The notes under the pieces were generated by a model. It made no database searches. It worked only from the letters and a program-made list of their open reading frames with translations, and was not told where the DNA came from. From positions 1-64,000 of the forward strand of contig NZCE01000050.1 of the NCBI GenBank assembly GCA_002688185.1: a stretch of 64,000 nucleotides of DNA, written 5' to 3'. Below are positions 36,311 through 46,373 of this stretch, one piece after another (the stretch's first letter is position 1; each line of letters opens with the position of its first letter). A program made the position numbers and the translations under genes. The stretch comes from Spirochaetales bacterium. Its GTDB lineage: Bacteria > Spirochaetota > Spirochaetia > ARS1246.

Positions 36311-37386
36311 AAGCTCTTCAGAGGATGGTGCTGTTCGCCTTTATCCGAATGTTCCTCCTCTCCCTCTTTTTCTTCCTGCTGATATTTCAGTTGGTGGACA
36401 TCTTTAGCTACATCTGGCGCTATATAAACCTCGAGGTACCATTCATCCAGATTCTACTCGTTCAGGCATACTACATTCCAAAATGCATCTCGTTCTCTAT
36501 TTCACCCTCGCTCCTTTTTGCGATTGCTTACACATTAGGAACGATGTACGCCAACAATGAGCTCATTGCAGTATTCGGCTCAGGAGTGTCATTGATCCGG
36601 CTTGTAATTCCACTGATGTTTGTAGGTTTTGCTATGAGTGCGGGGAGCTACTTTTTTGAGGAGCGAGTGGTGATTGACACTTACCGCGTGAAAAACACCC
36701 TCTCTCAGGATCTTCTCAAACAGAGAAAATCCTTAAGCAATACCCAAGTCACGGTCATCGGGAAAAATAATCGACTAATTTATCACGCCGAATATTTCAA
36801 CGATTCGGCGAAAGTATTGCGAGGTCTTATTATCCTCGAGCGGGACAGTGAAGGAAGGATCACGAGTCGTATCGATGCAGAACAGGCTGTTTGGAAACAG
36901 GATCACTGGGAGGCGCAAAACGTGCGCATCTTTTCTTGGGATGAGGACGGGAGATTTCTCGTTGAGGATGATATGACCGTATTCAGCAAGCCTGGGCTCG
37001 ACGAAGATCCAAGTACTTTTCGAAAGACTCTGAGAAACATCGGCGAGATGCGATCCGTGGAAGCCAAGGAATGGGTGGAAAACTTGAGAAAAGCCGGGCT
37101 TCCATACCGTGAGCCTCTTACCGAATATTACAAAAGATTTTCGTTTGCCTTGACTCCCCTCATCGTTGCATTTCTCTCGTGTGCTCTTGGTGGCCGCTTC
37201 AAGAAAAATATCCTGTTAATGAGTCTGCTCCTCAGTCTTGTTGTCTCTGTTCTTTTCTATGTCTCCCAGATGATTTCAAGCCTTTTTGCAAAATCGGGAT
37301 TACTTTCGCCCCTTGCTGGTGCGTGGGGGCCATATATAATCTTTTTTATTTCCGGCCTCTGGCTTTTCAAGGTCGCAAGGTCGTAG
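36307..37386 (+). CDS. lptG: LptG-type permease (YjgP/YjgQ family)
   Basis: 359 aa, partner of the preceding LptF. N-terminal helices (MVLFAFIRMFLLSLFFFLLIFQLVDIF), the coupling segment NNELIAVFGSGVSLIRL, a periplasmic domain, and three C-terminal helices. The start overlaps the lptF stop (ATGA). The protein ends 15 bases before tgt. Confidence 0.87.
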   Translation: MKALQRMVLFAFIRMFLLSLFFFLLIFQLVDIFSYIWRYINLEVPFIQILLVQAYYIPKCISFSISPSLLFAIAYTLGTMYANNELIAVFGSGVSLIRLVIPLMFVGFAMSAGSYFFEERVVIDTYRVKNTLSQDLLKQRKSLSNTQVTVIGKNNRLIYHAEYFNDSAKVLRGLIILERDSEGRITSRIDAEQAVWKQDHWEAQNVRIFSWDEDGRFLVEDDMTVFSKPGLDEDPSTFRKTLRNIGEMRSVEAKEWVENLRKAGLPYREPLTEYYKRFSFALTPLIVAFLSCALGGRFKKNILLMSLLLSLVVSVLFYVSQMISSLFAKSGLLSPLAGAWGPYIIFFISGLWLFKVARS

Positions 37387-37401
37387 CTGCCCTCAGATGT
37401 C

Positions 37402-38535
37402 ATGAAGCTTTTTGAGATCAGCCATATGGATAAAACCTCAAGCGCGCGACGAGGACGCCTTCATTTACCTCACGGAGTCGTAGAAACGCCCGCGTTTATG
37501 CCTGTGGGCACAAATGGGACCGTTAAATCCATGACTCACAGCGACCTTGAGTCAATGGGCATCAAAATGATTCTCGCCAATACATATCATCTCTATCTTC
37601 GACCCGGGATCGAAGTTATTCAACAGGCAGGAGGTTTGCACGCTTTCAGCAGCTGGCCCTTTAATATACTCACGGATTCAGGCGGCTATCAGGTATTCTC
37701 CCTCGCACATTTGAGGAAGGTCAAGGACGAAGGTGTACGGTTTCAATCCCACATCGACGGATCATACCACGAGTTTACCCCGGAAAAGGTGGTCGACATC
37801 CAAAAGGACTTGGGGAGCGATATCGCCATGCCTCTTGACGTTTGCACTCCTCCCGGCATTGGATGGAAAAAAGCGGCTGAGGCAGTGGACATTACCACGA
37901 AATGGCTCCAAAGAAGTAAAAAGCGGTGGCTAACCTGCAAAGAGGGTTGGCAAGGATATCTCTTCGGGATTATTCAGGGCAATTTTTTTGCCGATCTCAG
38001 GTGCCGTAGTACCATCGAAACTCTCGAGCTCGATTTGCCGGGAGTTGCCATAGGGGGGTTGTCGGTGGGTGAAACATGGAATGAGTTTTGTGATTTTTTG
38101 GCTATCACTGCGGACAATCTGCCCCAGGAAATACCACATTATGTAATGGGAATCGGTACTCCGGATTTTATCTTTGAATCCGTAGCTAACGGAATCGACA
38201 TTTTTGACTGTGTTTACCCAACACGCACGGCCCGCACCGGGATGGTTTTTAGTGCAACGGGTATGGTCAACTTAAAAAAGCAGTATAACGCAAAGCTAAT
38301 GGAACCGATAGATATGACGTGCCGCTGCCCTACGTGCGCGCGGTATACAAAAGCGTATCTTCGACATCTTTTCAAAGCTAACGAGATTTTAGGAATCATG
38401 CTTGCAACGCAACACAATCTTTTTTTCATCGAGTCCATGATGGACAAAATACGGGTCAGCATCACATCAGGGCAGTTTGCAATTCTGAAGCGGACCTTCC
38501 TAGAGACATTTACAAACGGGTCGAATGGAAACTAG
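37402..38535 (+). CDS. tgt: Queuine tRNA-ribosyltransferase Tgt
   Basis: 377 aa. Exchanges guanine 34 for preQ1 in GUN tRNAs, the step before QueA (12782-13798). Visible are ILTDSGGYQVFSL with the active-site Asp, GGLSVGE, FDCVYPTRTARTG, and the zinc site CRCPTC with a downstream His in LRHLFKANE. The 3' end overlaps murJ by 11 bases. No strong ribosome binding site, so probably coupled to lptG. Confidence 0.96.
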   Translation: MKLFEISHMDKTSSARRGRLHLPHGVVETPAFMPVGTNGTVKSMTHSDLESMGIKMILANTYHLYLRPGIEVIQQAGGLHAFSSWPFNILTDSGGYQVFSLAHLRKVKDEGVRFQSHIDGSYHEFTPEKVVDIQKDLGSDIAMPLDVCTPPGIGWKKAAEAVDITTKWLQRSKKRWLTCKEGWQGYLFGIIQGNFFADLRCRSTIETLELDLPGVAIGGLSVGETWNEFCDFLAITADNLPQEIPHYVMGIGTPDFIFESVANGIDIFDCVYPTRTARTGMVFSATGMVNLKKQYNAKLMEPIDMTCRCPTCARYTKAYLRHLFKANEILGIMLATQHNLFFIESMMDKIRVSITSGQFAILKRTFLETFTNGSNGN

Positions 38536-40093
38536 CGTAGGAAAAAGCGCATCGGCATCATTCTTTGTAATGATATGTACGTTCCTTTCAAGAATCCTGG
38601 GCTTTGTGCGCCTTGCTGTCATTACAACGGTTTTTGGCGGGGGAGAGGGTGCTGATATTATTAATCTGGCATTCTCCATTCCAAATAATCTGCGGAAACT
38701 CCTCGCGGAGGGGGCGTTGTCAGCCGCGTTTATACCCGTTCTATCAGCAAATCTCCTCAGCCGGCCCGACGGCACTCGAGCACGGCCCTTGGTAAAGGGT
38801 CTTTTGACATTTCAGATTCTGGTGATTCTGCCGTTCTGCGCGTTGTGCATCATTTTTTCGGATTTTCTCATACGGCATGTTCTCGCCGAGTTTGCCGATC
38901 CTGCAAAAATCGAGGCATCTGTCGGTCTTTTTAGACTGGTAATCAACTATTTGCTGCTGATAAGCCTGAGCGCCGTGCTCATGGGAATATTAAACGCCCA
39001 CAGCAGATTTGTTGTGCCGGCAATAACCCCCATTATCTTTTCCATTTCAGTAATAACTTCAATTATCCTGCTGCATGGCGCCATGGGCGTCTTTTCGATG
39101 GCCGTGGGCGTCTTGATAGGCGGTGTTGCTCAGATCCTATTTCAGTATCCGCTGTTCCACAGATTGGGATATGACTTCAGGCCTTATTTCCGGCCGAAGG
39201 ACCTTGAGTTCCGGAGAATCATGGTGCGTTGGCTGCCAATCCTCGCAACATCTTCAGTGTTTGCCATTACCCAGCAAATCGCATATCGTTTTGCCAGCGG
39301 ATTGGAGGAGGGTAGCATTACGGCCGTTACCATTGCGCTGACTTTTTTTCAGTTACCCTTTGGAATATTTTCCGCTTCGGTGACCACCGTGCTTTTCCCC
39401 CGGATGAGCCGTCAAGGTGCGGCAAAGGACATGCGGGGACTGAGAGACAGTCTCCAATACGGGCTCCGTTTTTTGCTCATTCTTTTGGCCCCGTCCGCCG
39501 TGTTTCTCTGTGTTTGGGCCCGCCGGCTCATTTCCACAGGCTTTCAATCCGGCGGTTTTGAGGAGATCCACACACTGCTCTCCGCAAAAACTTTGGCTAT
39601 GTACTCACTCGGTCTTTTTAGCGTTGCATCATTCACCTTCCTGCAACGGTTTTTCTATTCACTAAATGACTACAAAAGACCGTTCTTCGTTGCGGTAGGT
39701 GTAGCGCTGATAGATGTCGCCCTGACGCTATGGCTGAAAAGCACAGGATTGCGCACAAGCGGCATCGCACTGGCTAATTCCATTGCGTTCTCAGCGGGCG
39801 CGGTGACCCTTGCTGTTTTCGCAAAACGTATCCTCGGTACTATAAATGGCACGGGAATAGCCAAGACGTTTTTTAAAGTTTGCATTGCTATTCTTCCCGG
39901 GATTGCGATTCTTGCAGGATTTGGCACATTTGTAGGCAAATGGTGGGTAGAAGGCCGAACTCTCGCAAGTTTTTTCTTTGTAATTGTGGGAGCACTACTG
40001 TTCGCAGCCCCGATACTTCTCGTATATAGGCTTTTAGGAGTTGAGATGCTCGCGGACATCACGAAACGGTTTAGGAGATCACCCAATGGTTAG
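38525..40093 (+). CDS. murJ: Lipid II flippase MurJ
   Basis: 522 aa, about 14 transmembrane helices. Moves lipid-linked peptidoglycan precursors to the outer face of the inner membrane. The MOP-superfamily N terminus is recognisable (FLSRILGFVRLAVITTVFGGG, FSIPNNLRKLLAEGALSAAFIP). Later segments SVTTVLFPRMSR and FYSLNDYKRPFFVA are typical. It overlaps tgt at its start and the HEAT-repeat gene at its end. Confidence 0.94.
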   Translation: METSVGKSASASFFVMICTFLSRILGFVRLAVITTVFGGGEGADIINLAFSIPNNLRKLLAEGALSAAFIPVLSANLLSRPDGTRARPLVKGLLTFQILVILPFCALCIIFSDFLIRHVLAEFADPAKIEASVGLFRLVINYLLLISLSAVLMGILNAHSRFVVPAITPIIFSISVITSIILLHGAMGVFSMAVGVLIGGVAQILFQYPLFHRLGYDFRPYFRPKDLEFRRIMVRWLPILATSSVFAITQQIAYRFASGLEEGSITAVTIALTFFQLPFGIFSASVTTVLFPRMSRQGAAKDMRGLRDSLQYGLRFLLILLAPSAVFLCVWARRLISTGFQSGGFEEIHTLLSAKTLAMYSLGLFSVASFTFLQRFFYSLNDYKRPFFVAVGVALIDVALTLWLKSTGLRTSGIALANSIAFSAGAVTLAVFAKRILGTINGTGIAKTFFKVCIAILPGIAILAGFGTFVGKWWVEGRTLASFFFVIVGALLFAAPILLVYRLLGVEMLADITKRFRRSPNG

Positions 40094-41420
40094 GACGGCC
40101 CTTTGGATTATTATATGCCTTTTTTATCCAACTATTTTGATGGCTCAGGATGATGAGGACCGAGTCCTGTCATTGAGGACTGAAAGGCGTGAAATAATTC
40201 TCTATGGAATAGATTCTCAGGTGCTGGACGTCATTGAAAGCTTGAAGGAAGAGGCCGATCTCTCTTTAGTTGGAGATATTCAAGCACTATATAAAACCAG
40301 CGAAAATGCGAAGGTAAAAGTGGCGGTGCTGGAATACTTTCGCGAGATAGAAGCACCTGACGCTTTTGAGGATGCGCTCCAACTCGTTGAGACCTATCAA
40401 GACCACGAGTCTGCCATAGTTGTCGCTGCCCTCAGATACCTATCTTTTGAGCCGCCGGTAGAGCTTAAGGACTTGCTTATTCCTCTTTTGAGAGAAGAAA
40501 ACACGGCGATTTTACGAGAAACCCTCAAAACCCTGGGGGAGGTTGGAGACTCGGAAACAGCAACAAAGCTGCTGACCTATCTTGACGATGATGAGTTTCC
40601 TTCAGAGATAAAACCTGAAATAATTCTCGCTCTTGGCGATATTGGGAGTTTTGAAGCGGTGGACCGCCTTCAAGAGATTTTGGAGGATGAAAGAGAGGAT
40701 CCTATGTGGCGCCGTTATGCATGCGCATCCCTCGGCAAGATCAATGATCCAACAGCCCTTCCGGTTATTCAGAGGGTGCTCTTTGATTCCGATGCCATTC
40801 TGCGCTCCTACGCCGTTGGCGCCCTGCGCTACTTTGATGATCCTGCCGTTGAAAGCTCCCTGGTTGATGCTCTGAGAGACTCGTTTTGGCGTGTGCGGGT
40901 AAGCGCAGCCCAGGGGTTGGGGCACCGCAAGGCCCAGGGCGGTGTCCCTATTTTGGTGTTTAAGGCGAAAAAAGACCCGGAGATGAACGTGCGGGTTGCC
41001 GCCGTGAAGGCGCTTGGCGAGATCGGTACGCAAGATGCCCTTGAGGCGTTACGAGAGCTCTACTCCGCCGAGCTTTCCCCCCATGTGTTGCGTGTCACTT
41101 CCTTGGAAATTTTGGTTTCACAAGATATTGATGCATCGATTGAGGCCTTTGTTACGGTAATTTCACGGCACTGGGAAAATAAAAACGCAAAAATTCTAGA
41201 ACGTACCGCCTATGTGATGTCCGTCACTGAATCCGGGAAGCTCGAGCAGTTTTATTCACGTTTTTTGGACTCTGGAGATATGACTTTGATTATTTACGGC
41301 ATCAGAGGTGTCGAGCGAAACCGGCTAAAAACACTCCAAGATAAAATCGAAAGCTTCTCCCGGGAGGGAAACCACAGGTCTATCCGGCGAGCCGCACTTT
41401 CGGCTTTGGAAACTATGTAG
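40086..41420 (+). CDS. Exported HEAT-repeat protein
   Basis: 444 aa. A signal peptide (about 1-20, ending LMA) is followed by an almost continuous series of HEAT helical repeats (for example LGDIGSFEAVDRLQEIL, LGKINDPTALPVIQRVL, LGEIGTQDALEALREL). Such scaffolds mediate protein contacts; the partner here is unknown. The start is ATG 40086 with AGGAG 8-9 bases upstream, inside the last codons of murJ. Placement next to murJ and lptFG suggests an envelope role, which is inference. Confidence 0.75.
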   Translation: MVRTALWIIICLFYPTILMAQDDEDRVLSLRTERREIILYGIDSQVLDVIESLKEEADLSLVGDIQALYKTSENAKVKVAVLEYFREIEAPDAFEDALQLVETYQDHESAIVVAALRYLSFEPPVELKDLLIPLLREENTAILRETLKTLGEVGDSETATKLLTYLDDDEFPSEIKPEIILALGDIGSFEAVDRLQEILEDEREDPMWRRYACASLGKINDPTALPVIQRVLFDSDAILRSYAVGALRYFDDPAVESSLVDALRDSFWRVRVSAAQGLGHRKAQGGVPILVFKAKKDPEMNVRVAAVKALGEIGTQDALEALRELYSAELSPHVLRVTSLEILVSQDIDASIEAFVTVISRHWENKNAKILERTAYVMSVTESGKLEQFYSRFLDSGDMTLIIYGIRGVERNRLKTLQDKIESFSREGNHRSIRRAALSALETM

Positions 41421-41434
41421 CCTGACCACAAAAT

Positions 41435-41444
41435 CCCCCCCCCC
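41435..41444. repeat. Ten-C homopolymer between convergent genes
   Basis: C10 in the 45-base gap between the HEAT-repeat gene and the converging VWA gene. Long C/G runs are prone to slippage, but this one lies outside both reading frames and downstream of both. Confidence 0.9.
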
Positions 41445-41465
41445 AGGTGAAATTCCGCTGTCAGA

Positions 41466-43562
41466 TTATGGCTTCGTCGGCACACCCGGCCTATCCGTTA
41501 GATGCATGATACGATTAACTTTCTCGAGCTCGGAGATATAGCGGCTGAAACGTATGATTATCTGTCGACCGCCATCCGAAATAAGTACAATATCGTTATC
41601 AAGGCAGTTTTCCAACCTTTCGGGATTCCGGCAGAATTGAAGCTTTACCGGCATATATGAGTAGATGTCCCCGCTTCTTTTGATCTCCCCCACATGGCCC
41701 GGGAGTTGATAGAGATAAATAAGAAAGTTCGACATCCCACCGCCGATGGTGCGAGTCGTACCATCCCGAATTACGTGGATATTTCTCATGCCGATATGGG
41801 GATTTTGTCCCTCAACCCGCATCTCGATGGCGGGCCCAGCTACAAACGCTCTTTGATGCTGCAAACCCGGCGAGCCGCCCGTCGCGAAAATCTGTCTACC
41901 GACCAGACGCCGGACACCAACGATCAGTACCACAACCAGTGCGAGTCCCATGATACCGATTACCACGTATCCGGTAATTGCCAGCACGTTGGGGTTCAAA
42001 ACCTGGTTTTTTTGCCCGGGGGCATTCAAAATAATCTCGGTGCTACCTTTTTTGGGAAAGACCCGTATGTCTCCCGCGAAAACGGCCTCCAACTCAAGAA
42101 CTAATCGACCCGGCACCGTGGTTTTCGGAAGAGCAACCAGTGCTCGAAAAGATTTTGTTGTTGAGGGATCTATTTTTGTAGAGACAGTCCGTCGCAGAAT
42201 ATTGGAACCGTTCCAGAGGATGCCGGTAAGACGCAAGTTCACCACATCGGCGCTCGAATTTTCAATGGCGAGGGATAGGGCGAACTTAAAATCAACGTTC
42301 CCTAGTTCTTTTGGAAAAATCAATCTCGGCGCACCGGTAACTGCGCGGACAAAATCATTATCAAGTTCTCTATATTGATGTATCTCAGCATTGGAGTCAT
42401 TGGCGAGCTCGCCAATGAGATTCGGTCTCTCCGGCTCGTCCTGCTGCGGCTCTTGATCAGCAGGAAGTTTCGTAACGCCGTCCTTTGCAGTTTCAGCCGC
42501 CGCCTCCGATTCTCGCGAATCGGTTATTTGATCCGGCGTTGTTTGAGATGCCTCCAAATCATCTTGAACCCGGGCGCCGGGCTGCGTGCGCCGGCCATTG
42601 AGTTGCTCCGACTGAGGGCTGTCCGAAGAAGCAGGCCTTTGCGCGGCCACGGCTACGTCATCCCCAGACAATCCGATATTCTCGAGGGTTTGAGTTGTGT
42701 CGCCGGCGGGTCGCTCATCAGCCTGATCGACAAAGACAGCTGCATCCGCGCCGTCTACAAGCTGGGATTGAGCGGTCTCCGGCTCCCCTTCCTGGGATGA
42801 CTCCGAAGTATCTTCATCGATCGCAGCCACGTCAACACTGGCTTGCGCTTGGGCGGAATGTTCCCTCTGATCGGCGACCGGTGCAGCTTCTGCGCCCCCT
42901 ATATGATCGTCATTTACACGGCCGTCTTCGGGCCGGCCGGGAGCGGCCGGGCCGGTCCTGGCCGGGCCGGGAGCGGCCGGGCCGGCGGGAGCCTCTTCTC
43001 TTCCGTCAGGAAACTGCAACACGCCCACATCCCAGCCTTCGTCGCGAATCTGCGTTGCGGTCTTCTCCAAGACAGACCTTAACTCTACGTCGGTTGCCGG
43101 ATACGGGCTTCCCGGCGGAGGGTCGTGAATGCCGTCAGTAAGTATGAGAATCTTTTTGCTACTGTCTGGACGAAGTGTTTCGATAAATGAATAAAGATAT
43201 TTGAGGGCGGAAACAAGATCTGTGTACTTTCCCAAGGGGTGGAGAAGCAAAATCCTGTTTAAGACGGCGTCGATGTCCTCCTGCGTAGCAATAACCCGAC
43301 TCAACTCAACATCCGGTGAGTTGGCAAAACTTACAAGATGAAAGCCGTCGTCCTTCTGCAAGTGCTCCTCAACGATGGCACGTATGAGAAAGTTCACCGT
43401 GTCATCAAAAAAAGAAAACATACTTTCAGAAACGTCTAGGAGGACTACAAAATCAATAGTGTCCGCGTATGCCGGCCCTGCAAAGGCCAAAATCAGAAGC
43501 ATGGCGGCAAGGATTATTCTCAGGCGAGGATGAATATATTTCACTTTCGCGTCGCGCCGCAT
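41466..43562 (-). CDS. Secreted or membrane-anchored VWA-domain protein
   Basis: 698 aa. A signal peptide (about 12-34, cut after AYA) is followed by a von Willebrand factor A domain with the metal site DVSES in VVLLDVSESMFSFFDD and ILTDGIHD (about 37-190). A long disordered linker (about 195-395) is rich in Ala, Pro, Glu and Gln and contains a 10-residue repeat. A beta domain follows, then a transmembrane helix (about 555-580) and a C-terminal FHA-like or beta-sandwich region of uncertain type. The start is ATG 43562 with GGTGGAG before it; TTG 43607 is in frame but lacks a site. Function unknown. Confidence 0.8.
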   Translation of the reverse strand: MRRDAKVKYIHPRLRIILAAMLLILAFAGPAYADTIDFVVLLDVSESMFSFFDDTVNFLIRAIVEEHLQKDDGFHLVSFANSPDVELSRVIATQEDIDAVLNRILLLHPLGKYTDLVSALKYLYSFIETLRPDSSKKILILTDGIHDPPPGSPYPATDVELRSVLEKTATQIRDEGWDVGVLQFPDGREEAPAGPAAPGPARTGPAAPGRPEDGRVNDDHIGGAEAAPVADQREHSAQAQASVDVAAIDEDTSESSQEGEPETAQSQLVDGADAAVFVDQADERPAGDTTQTLENIGLSGDDVAVAAQRPASSDSPQSEQLNGRRTQPGARVQDDLEASQTTPDQITDSRESEAAAETAKDGVTKLPADQEPQQDEPERPNLIGELANDSNAEIHQYRELDNDFVRAVTGAPRLIFPKELGNVDFKFALSLAIENSSADVVNLRLTGILWNGSNILRRTVSTKIDPSTTKSFRALVALPKTTVPGRLVLELEAVFAGDIRVFPKKGSTEIILNAPGQKNQVLNPNVLAITGYVVIGIMGLALVVVLIVGVRRLVGRQIFATGGSPGLQHQRAFVAGPAIEMRVEGQNPHIGMRNIHVIRDGTTRTIGGGMSNFLIYLYQLPGHVGEIKRSGDIYSYMPVKLQFCRNPERLENCLDNDIVLISDGGRQIIIRFSRYISELEKVNRIMHLTDRPGVPTKP
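42935..42985. repeat. 30-bp tandem duplication inside the VWA gene
   Basis: A 21-base sequence at 42935-42955 recurs exactly at 42965-42985, period 30 bases. It encodes the Pro/Ala/Gly-rich decapeptide repeat PGPARTGPAA-like in the linker. Locally the DNA is nearly all G and C. Confidence 0.85.
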
Positions 43563-43680
43563 GCGCTCCACCCACCCACCGGACCGCTTCCCGGATTCAA
43601 AAGCCAACGGAAATCAGTAGCAGACAGAGACGATGATCCGAAATAAACCCCACAATACGGGATCCTCTATGTGTATATCC

Positions 43681-46356
43681 CTAAATCGAGCAAGGGCCTA
43701 TTTCTTTCACCGAATAGCTATACTCACGATCGTTTATAATAAAACTCAATTCGTCCCCAACCGTGTGATGCCAAAGCTCATTCCCGAGTGGCGAGAGATA
43801 GGAAATCACCTGTTTTGACGGATTTGATTCCCACGGCCCCAAAATCGTATATGTCTCCTCGTCACCGGAAGCTTGATTGGCAAGCCTTACACTGGTACCA
43901 AACGACACCTTGGATATATCGACGTCTTTAAAATCAAAGATCTGTGCCTTGTCAATCTCTTCTTTAAGTCGAGCAGCCGCTGCATTTAGTAACTCCTGCT
44001 TTTCCTTGGCGGCCTTATATTCGGCGTTCTCCCTGAGATCCCCCATTTCTAGAGCAGCGCCGATTTCCTTGGAGTTTTTTGGCACCTCAACTTCCAAAAC
44101 GTGCTGCAGCTCTTTCGTGCGAGACTCATATTTCTCGGCGGTGACGATAAGCCCCATGCTGACACTCTCTTTTTCAATTTTGCCGAAAAATTTGAAATCA
44201 GGAAATTTATCCATGATTTTCTGTCGCAGCTCGATCTTTATCGATGGATCCAACTCACCAACGTCCTCAACTAGAGTATACAGCCGACTAATAGAATCTT
44301 CATCCGCACTGAGGATAAACTCCTCGAGTCTGTTGTCCTTGAACAGATAACTCTGAATCTGACGATTCATTTTTCTGTTTTCGCTAACGTCTCTGCGGTT
44401 CTCGATTTCCCTATATGTGATATCGAGAAGATGGATCATTCCTATAAGAATTTTCTCATAAGTAACATTGAATTTGCCGAACCATTCGTCCGGCAACGCC
44501 CGCACGAGCCAAATAAAAGCTTCCCGATATTCTCGGTAGTTGTCGAGAATCCTGGTGGCCAACACCTTAAGCATGTCCTCTTTTCCGGATTCGGTAAGCT
44601 CATCTATAACGTACCGACTCATGTAGTACGGGAAAAGCCGGACAAATACTTCAGGCCAATCAGGCGATGATTTTACGTTTTCTAAAAAGTCCTTCTTTAA
44701 ATCCCCATCGTCAATTGCCGCGAATACACTTTCTACATCCTCTATCTGTTCATAGAGCTCTGAGAAGGCAATGTTTTTCCCCGGATTTAGAAACGGATAT
44801 TGCTTGACGATTCTCGTCACAAGAAGCCATGAGGCGACTACTGTCTCATTTACTACGCTGAAGGATTTGAGAAAGCTCGTGAAATAGTCCAACATCTCGG
44901 CAAAAAACTCAGACTCAGGATCAGCATTTGCTAAAAACTCTTGCACCGTTTTTAGCCTGCCAAAAAAGCTCTTCTCGGCTCGAAAACGATTATACGTTTT
45001 TTCCTCATACGATATAGGGCTTTCCCTTACAACAAAGTGATCGATCTTATCCGGAAGGGTCCCAAAATCCGGATCTGTTTTCAAAAGCTTTCTTGCCTCC
45101 GTGCTCCAGCTCGTCCATTCTCCCGCGGTCAAAATTCCGGGGCAGAGCTCGGCTTTGATTGTTTTCATATTCGCCGCGTTGCTGTGACTTTTAATGACCG
45201 TGGCCAGCGCCCACTTTGCGTCTGATTTAACCTTGTCGTGGAGCTTCATTTTTGGCCATATAGTCCGAAGAACCCAAATATGGTCCCTCGCCAAGCTCGA
45301 CAGGGCATTTACAGCCATTTTTAATGACATAGCATGGCCTCGTCTCCGCGCAAAATCAATCACAATCTCATCGTCATCTATGGAAGCTATTCGCCCGACA
45401 CCCCATGAACGGTGACAAACAAAGTTCCCCGCGTCAAACGATATGTGCTTCTCAAAATCTTCTATTGCTTCATGAACGTTCCGCCAACTCTGGTTAAGAT
45501 TAGAGAGTCTGATATATTCATCTAAATGACTATGGCCGGTAAATTTTTCACCATAGCAGTCGGTGATTTCCTTTCGCGCCCACTGGTTCTTTGGTTCATA
45601 ATCTAATATGCGTTTGAGAATTCCGATTGCACGGTCCCAGAGCTCAGCCTCCTTATAGTGACCATACAGGTCCTCCAGCAATTGTGAAGCGCGGTCCGGG
45701 CTAATGGTTTTTGCTATTTTGGAATCAACATGGAAAAAAAAGTCCGTATCTTCCGGGCAATAAGAAATTAGCTTGTGCCAGATTTCTTTTACATTTGTAA
45801 AAAGCTTTTTGCTAATATATCTATGTATAGCTTTCTTATAATAATCGATGCTTGAGTCGATATCCGCCTCTTCTTCCTTTCTTTCGGCCAAAAGCCTTAC
45901 TATGTCCGCTTCATCATAGTCAACTTTGATTAACCGTTCCCAAATATCGAACTTCTTATCAACCTCATTTTCGTTGTCATAGCATTCTGCTAAAGTACGG
46001 AGCGCAAACTTGTTCTCTCCAAACTGGAGAATTCTATCGCAGAGAAACTCGACAACGTTCCACTTTCTATTATCAGAAAATATTGAAATCAGCGTAATGA
46101 GGTTTGAGTCATCGATCTGCTGACGAGATAATGCGAGTACACCGGATATATACAGCGCAATAATGCTGTTTTTTGTGTGTTGAAGATGCTCATCGCACAA
46201 CTGCTTTACTTCAGACTCTTCCTCCGCCTGAATAACATCATCTATCGCATCATCTAATTCCCTGAAATTGCCTATTGTATAGCTATTGAGGGTGGCTCGA
46301 GTCCATTTTTCCTCATTGAGTAGCTCATTGATTTCTTTTGTGATTACCTCAGACAT
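43681..46356 (-). CDS. greA: Giant GreA-type transcript cleavage factor with helical N-terminal extension
   Basis: 891 aa, against about 158 for usual GreA. Residues about 735-891 are a complete GreA: a coiled coil with the acidic tip EMGDLRENAEYKAAKE, which enters the polymerase secondary channel and stimulates RNA cleavage, and the C-terminal FKBP-like domain (VRLANQASGDEETYTILGP). The preceding 730 residues are helical repeats of TPR type, with a short beta insert (residues about 310-345, CHRSWGVGRIASIDDDEIVIDF). Enlarged GreA proteins of this kind are known from spirochaetes. GGGAG lies 7 bases before the ATG. Only 17 bases separate it from the upstream TPR gene. Confidence 0.93.
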   Translation of the reverse strand: MSEVITKEINELLNEEKWTRATLNSYTIGNFRELDDAIDDVIQAEEESEVKQLCDEHLQHTKNSIIALYISGVLALSRQQIDDSNLITLISIFSDNRKWNVVEFLCDRILQFGENKFALRTLAECYDNENEVDKKFDIWERLIKVDYDEADIVRLLAERKEEEADIDSSIDYYKKAIHRYISKKLFTNVKEIWHKLISYCPEDTDFFFHVDSKIAKTISPDRASQLLEDLYGHYKEAELWDRAIGILKRILDYEPKNQWARKEITDCYGEKFTGHSHLDEYIRLSNLNQSWRNVHEAIEDFEKHISFDAGNFVCHRSWGVGRIASIDDDEIVIDFARRRGHAMSLKMAVNALSSLARDHIWVLRTIWPKMKLHDKVKSDAKWALATVIKSHSNAANMKTIKAELCPGILTAGEWTSWSTEARKLLKTDPDFGTLPDKIDHFVVRESPISYEEKTYNRFRAEKSFFGRLKTVQEFLANADPESEFFAEMLDYFTSFLKSFSVVNETVVASWLLVTRIVKQYPFLNPGKNIAFSELYEQIEDVESVFAAIDDGDLKKDFLENVKSSPDWPEVFVRLFPYYMSRYVIDELTESGKEDMLKVLATRILDNYREYREAFIWLVRALPDEWFGKFNVTYEKILIGMIHLLDITYREIENRRDVSENRKMNRQIQSYLFKDNRLEEFILSADEDSISRLYTLVEDVGELDPSIKIELRQKIMDKFPDFKFFGKIEKESVSMGLIVTAEKYESRTKELQHVLEVEVPKNSKEIGAALEMGDLRENAEYKAAKEKQELLNAAAARLKEEIDKAQIFDFKDVDISKVSFGTSVRLANQASGDEETYTILGPWESNPSKQVISYLSPLGNELWHHTVGDELSFIINDREYSYSVKEIGPCSI

Positions 46357-46373
46357 CCTGTTTCTCCCAAAAG

